From NCBI RefSeq assembly GCF_954871325.1, contig NC_088777.1, positions 1,798,001 through 1,862,000 on the forward strand: a stretch of 64,000 nucleotides of DNA. The letters are read 5' to 3'. This document shows, piece by piece, positions 58,013-64,000 of this stretch. The first letter of the stretch is position 1, and the number at the start of each line of letters is the position of its first letter. Source of the DNA: Gordionus sp. m RMFG-2023 (taxonomy: Eukaryota > Nematomorpha > Gordioida > Chordodea > Parachordodidae). A program made the translations under genes and the position numbers. Under the pieces are notes generated by a model that saw only the letters and a program-made list of their open reading frames with translations, ran no database searches and was not told the DNA's origin.

Positions 58013-61000
58013 TTTTTTTAGAGAGGAATCGCAGGAAAAGTTTTTACAACAAAAACGGCTGGGAAGATGAAAAAGTGCAATTAAGTTTCCATTTTTTTAA
58101 TCGATTATTAAATAAAGATTTATTGTTTATATAGGCGAGCAAACGTATCACGTACCCCGTCATGATAAAGGCTTCCGAAGGCGGTGGCGGCAAGGGAATA
58201 AGGAAAGTCGTGTGCGAAGAAGAATTTCCCATGGCTTTTAAGCAGGTCACATGGTCACATTATTTTATTCTTTGGCTTTTTATTTTTTTATAACGATTGA
58301 CTATACCACCATAGAAAGTCCGGGAATTTCCAACCTGCCTCCCTACTGAACTAACTAAAAATTCAATCTTTACTATGCCTTAACTCTTTAATTTATTTTT
58401 GATTTGACCCTCAGAACCCTCCATTTTTTAAAGAGGGTTCTGGGTCCAGGTTTGGGTTCAACAAAAATGCTAGGGTCAGGGTTCTTATCCTGGAATTAGT
58501 TAAACTGATTTATCATATTCTTTTTGGTGTCGTTTCCATATTGCGCCCACGAATTTAGATTACTAGACTACGGAAAAGGAATTTCGCCTAAGATCGTACT
58601 TGTGTCTAGGAAGGCATGTTCTTTACTATTTGCCTCGGCGTACAGAGTGGTGTTACTTGATATTATCCAAAAGAAAAACAAGGCTAATTATGATTACATC
58701 CCATCAGTGTTGTTAAACAGCTCGTATTTGGGCCGATTTATATAAACGGCTAACTCAATATTTTAGCCAAAAAATTATTGCCCAAAGCCCGAAATTTCGT
58801 TAATAGATATGTCTCAACCTTAAATCGAGTCATTTAACAACACTACATCCCACTTTGTGTTTCTTTTAAATTTATCGTAGGTAAGGCGAATATTTGTGTT
58901 CGAGTGAAGTGAAGTTACCACACTCTTACGCTGCCCAATCGAAGTACTATTTTCGTGATACATTATAATCTTAAATTAGGTTCAAACAGAAGTGCCTTCC
59001 TCCCCTATCTTTCTTATGAAGGCGGCGAGCAAATGCCGCCACTTGGAAGTTCAGCTCCTCGCGGACGTTTACGGAAACGCGATTTCTCTTTTCGGTAGGG
59101 ATTGTTCCATCCAACGCCGTCATCAAAAAATCATGGAGGAGGCCCCGGTAACTATTGCAGCATCTGCCATCTTGAACGAGATGGAAAAAGTAATTTTTTA
59201 TTCATTCATTCATTCATTCATTCATTCCTTCTCTCTTTTTCCTAACTAAGAATTGTTTGATTGTACTTTTTGTTAAATTTTTTTTAAAATTAATAATATT
59301 ATTACCTCTAATATCGAATTCCTAAAATTTCTCGAATAAAGTCGGCAGTGCGATTGGCTAAAATGGTAGGATACGTCAGTGCGGGCACGGTGGAATACTT
59401 GTACGATCCTCTGACCCAAGAATTCAGTTTTTTGGAACTCAATCCCAGGCTACAAGTCGAGCATCCCTGCACCGAAATGATTTGCGACATAAACTTACCG
59501 GCCTGCCAATTACAAGTAATATATTTGCTTATCGGTCCCCTCAGAATATTTCGCACATTCGGAAATAAGAGTAGGAAAATTGTTGGTGCGAAATTATTGT
59601 CAAAATAATGAGAAATCAGAAGCTGCAAAATGCACAAATTAGATGCGTTAAATTGAGGCTAATTTAGAATAAAATATGCGCGTCTTGGAAGCATAAAATT
59701 AAATGAATCGACAAGCTCCTCGAACCGACTTGCTCCAATAGGCCTCATACGCCCATCCTTATGTACCACGTTTAATCGGATTGGTTTAATGCGTAGGGCA
59801 CCATTTTGTTTATTCGTCTCGTAACCCTAAAAAAATACGAATATACGCTCATTTACAAAATAAACGAAATAAAAAGATCGCTATGGGCTTACCCCTCAAT
59901 CGGATAAAGGACATACGCCTATTTTACGGTCTCAACCCGTGGGAAGACGGACCCTTACCGTTATTATTCAACGACGCGCCTAGTGATCAAGTCACCGGAG
60001 GTGAGAAAAAGAATTTTTAAAAGAATTTAGAAAGAGTGAGTTTGAAGAAAGTATGAAATCGAAATGAATAAAATAGGGAAAAGTACATAAATAAAATGAA
60101 AGAAAAGTAGATATAAAATAAAAGAGAGTAGAAAAAATGAATGGATATCATTTGTTTTCGAAAGGAAGCGTGATAGGTCGGAAGTAGTGTTGAACCTGGA
60201 CATTTGGCAGTGAAAATCTCGAGGCGTAGGCGATATTTTTTTCTGACTAAAAATATTGAGTTAGTCGTTTTTAAAAATTGACTCGAATCGCACACCGTTT
60301 GATAACGCTAGTCAAAAATTGTTTACGTCAGGGATGCGGGACCCAAATCCTGGTTCGGCAATTTAAAATTGTTTGGTTGGACATTATGGACAACTCATCG
60401 AACCCGGGGCAAAATGGACCCGGATCGGGTTGGGATCTTAGAAAATCGGTTTAAAATTTCCGCTCAATGTGGTTACATTTCTTGAACCCGTTGCTCGGGT
60501 TAACCACCCTGGTTTACATAATCTTAACAACAATTATAAAGCGATTGTTTTTTTATACGATAAGATAAATTGTGTATCGAGAGAGATTCTTTTTGATGTT
60601 GCGATCTACGGATAATAAATTGTATTATAATACATCACATTGCGTTTTTTTTGCACTTAAACAAACGATTCGAAGAAAGGGCTACCAAGAAAAGGGGGGA
60701 ACCTAGACCTAGGGGGCATGTTATAGCCTGCAGAATAACCAGCGAAAACCCAGACGAGGGGTTTAAACCCAGCTCGGGCCAGATTCAAGTTAACCGATAA
60801 AATTATTTACGTATTAATTCTAAACGCCATTAATTTTATCATTTTATTCTTGTTTTTTAAAAAAAATAAAGCTATAGTAAATTACCTATAATTTTGTCTG
60901 TTTTTCCTGTACAATAATTATAAGGTGAGATATTTTCTTATTTTACTAAGGTAACAGTTTGGATTAATGTTTTACTATAATACTAAATCGAGTACTAATA

Positions 61001-63502
61001 CAAGAGTCATTAACCAATGACGTATCCCTAGAGTTTGTAGGATTTTTTTTTTTGAATATATTTGTTCAAATGCATTATGATCGACATCTATCACAACATT
61101 TAACTCGGTCAACAGGAACTCAACTTTCGGAGCAACAAAAACATTTGGGGTTATTTCAGCGTCGCCGCTTCTGGGGGCCTTCACGAATTCGCCGATTCGC
61201 AGTTCGGCCATTGTTTTTCTTGGGGGGAAACCAGGGACGAGGCCAGGCAGTTAGTCCACCATACCTTTTTTCGTTTTCTTTTTTAATAAAATTTTTTTTT
61301 AAAAAATTTTCTTAACGCAAATGTTTAGAAGATGTAAAATTAGAGTTAGAAGGAAACAGCTGTATATGACATAGCCTTCATATTTTTTTTGCGTATAAGG
61401 AAGGAGGGGGGGGGGTTGAGGTGGTAGTGTAAATGTAATAAAGGATTGCATTATTTGTAATTAGATTTTTTTTGGTACGAAAATCGAGGGAGTAGTAAAA
61501 ACAACCGTTTTTTTAACCAAGCTTAGTAAGCTGCCTGTAAAATGGAGGGAGAAGTGACCCGCGTTATTGTTGTCATCGTCAAAATGGCCGTTTATATATA
61601 AAATCGAATCCTAGGTCACGTGAGGCTATTCATTCCAATAATTAAAGCCACCCATGTGCCTTCCTCTATTTTACCCCCATAGTGAGAATGGCACCTTGCT
61701 GATGTAATGTTCAGCTTTTTCGATTTTAATCTCATAAACTTGAATAATTGATTCGCTCCAGGAATTTGGTGGTCGGCTTAAAGGAATTGTCTATTATGGG
61801 CGATTTTAGGACAACTGTCGAGTACCTAATCACGCTACTGGAAACCGAAAGCTTTCAGAAGAACATCTTTGACACGGAATGGTTGGACAAATTGATATCG
61901 GAAAAATTTCAAGTTTTCAAACTATACATATATAAAAAATTATGCATAGTTTATTACTTACGCACTTTATATTTTATTAAATATTTTTTGATGGGGAACT
62001 GGTGATTGGCATGGCTTAAAATTGTCTAGCAATACCAAATCTTGTATATCATGTCATTTATATTCTATGTACTTTAGTAAGGTACAAGGGGGGCCAGGAC
62101 TCGTTTCCTTAGTAAACAAGACGCCTTCTTCTATCTTGTTAACATAGATATCTATCGAAATACATGCATATTTGGGTAATAATGTTAAGTCGATTCTCTA
62201 AAATTCGAAAATTATTTTTAAAAAATTTAAAAATCGCCGTAAACGCCGCACCGTAAAGGGCGGGCGACAATGCCCTCTAGATCATTTTTATTTAAGCTAC
62301 TCGTAAGAGATGTTTTGATCAAATAGGACGATTTTTTAACCGCTCCGCGCGTCCCGTTTTCCTTATATACTAACAGTCAGGGCCGGACCGTTGAGGGCCG
62401 AAACAACCCCCCCCCCCCATACTTTTTTACTCGTATTTTCGGAATACAACTAATTTTTTTTTTGTTATAAAAAAATATTATTTTAACTTCGCCGATTATA
62501 TCAGTCCGAAAAACCGGACACCATGATGGGCGTTATTTGCGCGTCGATCCACGTGGCGGACCAAACGGTTTCCCTGAGCCTTCAAAAGTTTAAGAACGCC
62601 CTATCCAAGGGCCAAATCCTGCCGGCCAACAGCTTGACTCACACGGTTACGGTTGATTTGGTGAGGGACATGGTTAAGTATAGCGTCCAGGTTGCCCATT
62701 TTTGGATTATTTTTTTTTTCATCGAAAATGGATCGAGATAGATTCGCTAGAATTCTAGTGGGAAGACGATTTAGAAAGAAGGGAGGGACCCTGGAGGAAA
62801 ATGGAGCTAGAAAAGGGGCGAGGACAAGTCACGTGATAAATGAATCGATAAGGGGGAGATAATGTGAAATTTTGTTTCCGAGTTATTGCTTAGAAACCTT
62901 CCTAACATAACATCCATGGCCTAGATGGATTCACGATAATTTTAGGAAAGAGATTTAAGAGAGAATGAGAAATCAAGAAGATGGGTTAGAAAAGGGGCAA
63001 GATCATACGGAGGACACGTCACGTTAAATGGATCGATAGAGGGCAGAGTGTAAAATCTTGTTTCCGGGCTATTACTTAGAAACCTTACTATCTTGAGATC
63101 CATACCCTCATCGGGATCCGAAAGTTTTTATATTTTAAAATTAAGTTTTAAAAGTTTCCTCGATAATTGCCAACCCGTGCCTCTATAAGATTCGATAAAA
63201 ATGATTTTTAAATAACAAATATATATATAAAATGTTTAAAAACGTCAATCAGATTTTTTTTTTTCTTACAAGGTTACCAAAACTGGACCCAATACCTACT
63301 TTTTGCTGATGAATGGTTCCTACATCGAGATCGAAGCTCATAGGTAATTTTTAATTTAGTTTTTCGAAAAGCAATTTTATTTACGAAAACCGTTATATTT
63401 TTAGGTTGAGCGACGGGAGCCTGCTCTTCAGCTTGTACAACCAATCCTTCAACAGTTATATCAAGGAGGAATCTGGGGGGCGTAAATACAGGGTGGTTTT
63501 AG
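46921..63502 (+). CDS. ACC: Acetyl-CoA carboxylase, biotin carboxylase half (continues past window)
   Basis: Multidomain enzyme that carboxylates acetyl-CoA to malonyl-CoA for fatty-acid synthesis. Fifteen exons in consistent phase: 46921-47049, 50717-50855, 51606-51691, 54430-54634, 56283-56434, 58135-58245, 58980-59189, 59342-59515, 59877-60000, 60676-60788, 61116-61249, 61762-61912, 62505-62690, 63273-63343 and 63405-63502. They encode about 693 residues from the ATG at 46924. Landmarks: EEFVIRFGG (exon 1), [20 protein letters not shown] (43 on), [19 protein letters not shown]-grasp loop [10 protein letters not shown] (248-257), [11 protein letters not shown], and [17 protein letters not shown] (about 373-389), which contains catalytic residues. 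Exons 10-13 carry [20 protein letters not shown] and [17 protein letters not shown]. The biotin motif and carboxyltransferase are not reached. Exon 1 starts after an acceptor-like TTTAATAG, so upstream coding or leader exons are likely. Confidence 0.96.
48007..48330 (-). other. Coding-like relic with open stretches in all three minus frames
   Basis: Minus-strand pieces [17 protein letters not shown] and [13 protein letters not shown], then [20 protein letters not shown] in a second frame and [10 protein letters not shown] then [19 protein letters not shown] in a third. Consecutive open pieces in different frames are typical of a decayed or intron-containing gene. The family was not recognised. 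It lies inside the first ACC intron. Confidence 0.3.
49601..49725. repeat. (CTTT)n microsatellite
   Basis: About 30 CTTT units, nearly perfect with one interruption near 49698. The [13 protein letters not shown] frame across it is an artefact. Confidence 0.97.
50024..50326. mobile_element. MITE family A, copy 7, perfect duplication
   Basis: From CAATGACATATAATAATAC to GGTATTATTATTTGTCATTG, with a perfect duplication CGTCGAAC at 50016-50023 and 50327-50334. This copy fixes the family's true ends and the 8-bp duplication. It lies in the first visible ACC intron, less than 400 bp before exon 2. Confidence 0.94.
52192..52458 (-). CDS. Anonymous 88-codon frame inside ACC intron 3
   Basis: Minus-strand frame starting [20 protein letters not shown] and ending [12 protein letters not shown], with a balanced composition ([34 protein letters not shown]). 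Base composition is far less AT-rich than the intron around it. No family was recognised. It has no visible introns and no partner exons, so it may be a remnant of an inserted element, an old insertion of foreign sequence, or a small intronic gene on the opposite strand. Confidence 0.35.
   Translation of the reverse strand: MKQFNGDLYLYANRSVFTLEENEVKHGTTSRAILSTLCQGGEGHTIGMFVAILVKRHNGKQTIGETGTNKRLANQPIKNFNAPIVALT
52870..53005. mobile_element. CCCGG-rich element family F, right end
   Basis: Three repeats of CCGGGCCGG(G/C)-type blocks separated by A-rich spacers, ending GCACTAATGGTACTTCTGCA and AGTCTCTG. The end matches, in inverted form, the GGAGATTTGAAGAGGTACTA block at 12138. The left end was not found. 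Confidence 0.62.
54006..54323 (+). CDS. Anonymous 105-codon frame inside ACC intron 3
   Basis: Frame starting [20 protein letters not shown] and ending in a hydrophobic segment [20 protein letters not shown] before the stop. The middle ([34 protein letters not shown]) looks like a folded globular part. G+C is well above the intron background. No homology was recognised, and no conserved start context can be argued. It lies about 100 bp before ACC exon 4. It is possibly a remnant of an inserted element rather than a host gene. Confidence 0.35.
   Translation: MSLNRNSEPEHRFTIYKKFHIVYRKIKMYVVSPIHVAFDDAKRWQVAVKFLNIVWPLTASSAHSAKLYHMFFEGFNSLRETLISRGYFYTILTCILAIITFKGFR
54751..55849. mobile_element. 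Large fold-back element family D, about 1.1 kb
   Basis: The left arm begins TATCGACC and the right arm ends GGTCGATA. Mirrored pairs along the arms include GACCATTTTT/AAAAATGGTC, AAATGGAT/ATCCATTT, TATCCCGAGTTAAGGACCTT against AAGGTCCATAATTCGGGATA, TTTCCGGTAAAACAAATTA against TTTTGTTTTACCGGGAAAT, and, in the centre, ATAGAGGGCACTAT against ATAGTGCCCTCTAT. Arms are roughly 450-500 bp each. No coding capacity was recognised. A single arm is found again at 23960-24130. Confidence 0.85.
55902..56108. mobile_element. Palindromic MITE family B, copy 8
   Basis: From TGGTGTTGTTAGGCGGCTC to CAGCCGTTTAACAACGCTA. Flanks AGTGTATC (55894-55901) and AGTCTATC (56109-56116) differ by one base. It lies in ACC intron 4. 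Confidence 0.88.
57550..57780 (-). mobile_element. LINE 3' fragment, RTE-like
   Basis: On the minus strand a block reading [10 protein letters not shown] corresponds to the RWFGHV region also seen in the 2.7-4.3 kb LINE. The flanking text is similar in style, but no longer match could be followed. It lies in ACC intron 5. Confidence 0.5.
57978..58009. repeat. Run of 32 cytosines
   Basis: Uninterrupted poly(C) in ACC intron 5, about 125 bp before exon 6. The longest of many C or G runs in this otherwise AT-rich window. Confidence 0.97.
58705..58845. mobile_element. Palindromic MITE family B, copy 9 (internally shortened)
   Basis: From CAGTGTTGTTAAACAGCTC to GAGTCATTTAACAACACTA. Flanks CATCCCAT and CATCCCAC (58846-58853) differ by one base. 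The second half is shorter than in other copies. It lies in ACC intron 6. Confidence 0.87.
59199..59226. repeat. (ATTC)n microsatellite
   Basis: Six to seven ATTC units directly after the donor of ACC exon 7. Confidence 0.9.
60185..60310. mobile_element. Palindromic MITE family B, copy 10 (left part lost)
   Basis: Begins TAGTGTTGAACCTGG and ends CCGTTTGATAACGCTA. Most of the left arm is missing, while the right arm AAATATTGAGTTAGTCG is kept. It lies in ACC intron 9. Confidence 0.75.
60335..60510. repeat. CCCGG/GGGTT-rich block, possible family F relative
   Basis: GATGCGGGACCC, CCCGGGGCAAAATGGACCC, GGATCGGGTTGGGATC and GAACCCGTTGCTCGGGTTAA recur over 175 bp in ACC intron 9. It resembles the family F interior, but the ends were not found. 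Confidence 0.45.
62739..63090. repeat. Diverged tandem duplication in ACC intron 13, units of about 175 bp
   Basis: Two consecutive units share, in order, GGATTCAC/AGATTCGC, GGGAAGACGATTTA against GGAAAGAGATTTAA, TAGAAAAGGGGC, ACGTGATAAATG/ACGTTAAATGGATCGATA, TTTTGTTTCCG/CTTGTTTCCGGG and TTAGAAACCTT. They have diverged considerably. The sequence is purine-rich and not obviously coding. Confidence 0.75.
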
Positions 63503-64000
63503 GTGGAATTTTCATTTTTTATGGATTATTTATCATTTAATTGATCATAGTTAACTTGGGCTTACTTTTTTTTTAGCCCAATTCGAAGATTCGAGATTAA
63601 TATTTTTTTACCATTAAAACTTAGTTTAAGCCGTTTTTGAAATTGGCGTCAAAGTTAGGTGCTCGGTAAAGTTATTGAGAGTTTTGAAACCGGAACTAAG
63701 AAGGGATTACTTGCTAGATATTCAAGAGATTCGTCCGAATACTAGTAGCACATTGCACATTTTTGTAGGCTTTAGTTTCTCTTCCAATTTTTATAGTTAA
63801 TCACCTTTAATTTCTATTCGTCTGTTTTGATGCGTATAGAACGTTATAATACTCGCTCACGATTTGGCATATTATCGAGACTCGAATGCTAACCGAAATC
63901 GGATAAAATAGTCGCCATTTAAGAATTTGCAGGATTTCCGTTTAAATTAACATTTCCGGCTCATTTTAATGAATGCGATGATTTAAAATTTCAAAAAAAA
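63503..64000. other. Intron after the last visible ACC exon
   Basis: Starts with the donor GTGGAA (an alternative donor GTGGTT lies 9 bases earlier). No further exon was recognised. The biotin carrier motif is not present in this stretch. Confidence 0.6.

Noticed and set aside
57943-58134. Proline-run open frame
   Set aside because: It is created by the 32-base C run in ACC intron 5 and ends at the ACC exon acceptor.
1-64000. CRISPR array or bacterial operon structure
   Set aside because: No regularly spaced direct repeats were seen. The genes are intron-split and of animal type.

Overview
The window is nuclear DNA of an AT-rich, intron-bearing animal, probably an invertebrate. The evidence is three recognisable metazoan genes split by GT-AG introns: a Single-minded-type bHLH-PAS factor, the ESCRT-III subunit CHMP3/VPS24, and a eukaryotic homomeric acetyl-CoA carboxylase. 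Exons are clearly richer in G+C than the surrounding introns and spacers. The species cannot be named from this sequence. The proteins are divergent enough to suggest a fast-evolving lineage.

Layout. 1-11147: gene-poor spacer with three copies of MITE family A, a decayed RTE-like LINE, tandem repeats and palindromic MITEs of family B. 11148-19240 (+): sim-like gene, nine visible exons, whose introns hold a pair of hAT MITEs, a decayed hAT transposase element and fold-back repeats. 19241-22858: spacer with a three-layer nested MITE. 22859-25885 (-): CHMP3, five exons, complete. 25886-32602: spacer with A and B copies and a BED-element relative. 32603-34535 (-): two phase-compatible exons of an unidentified gene. 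34536-46476: repeat-dominated, with fold-back elements, a BED-type hAT element with a MITE inserted in its end, and a broken Ty3/gypsy LTR element carrying a hAT insertion. 46477-46602: candidate exon. 46921-63502 (+): acetyl-CoA carboxylase, 15 visible exons running off the right side after the biotin carboxylase region.

The three known genes work in unrelated processes: neural/midline transcription control, endosomal membrane scission and fatty-acid synthesis. What ties the window together is repeat biology. At least six families of short DNA elements with terminal inverted repeats are present, many with 8-bp target-site duplications typical of the hAT superfamily. They have inserted into introns, into each other and into an LTR fossil, and in places the order of insertion can be read from the duplications. 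Many copies are near-complete palindromes lying inside transcribed introns.

Limits: no alignment, search or expression data were available. Exon borders were placed by eye from reading frame, splice consensus and remembered protein families. The bHLH exon of sim and the biotin-carrier and carboxyltransferase parts of ACC were not found.
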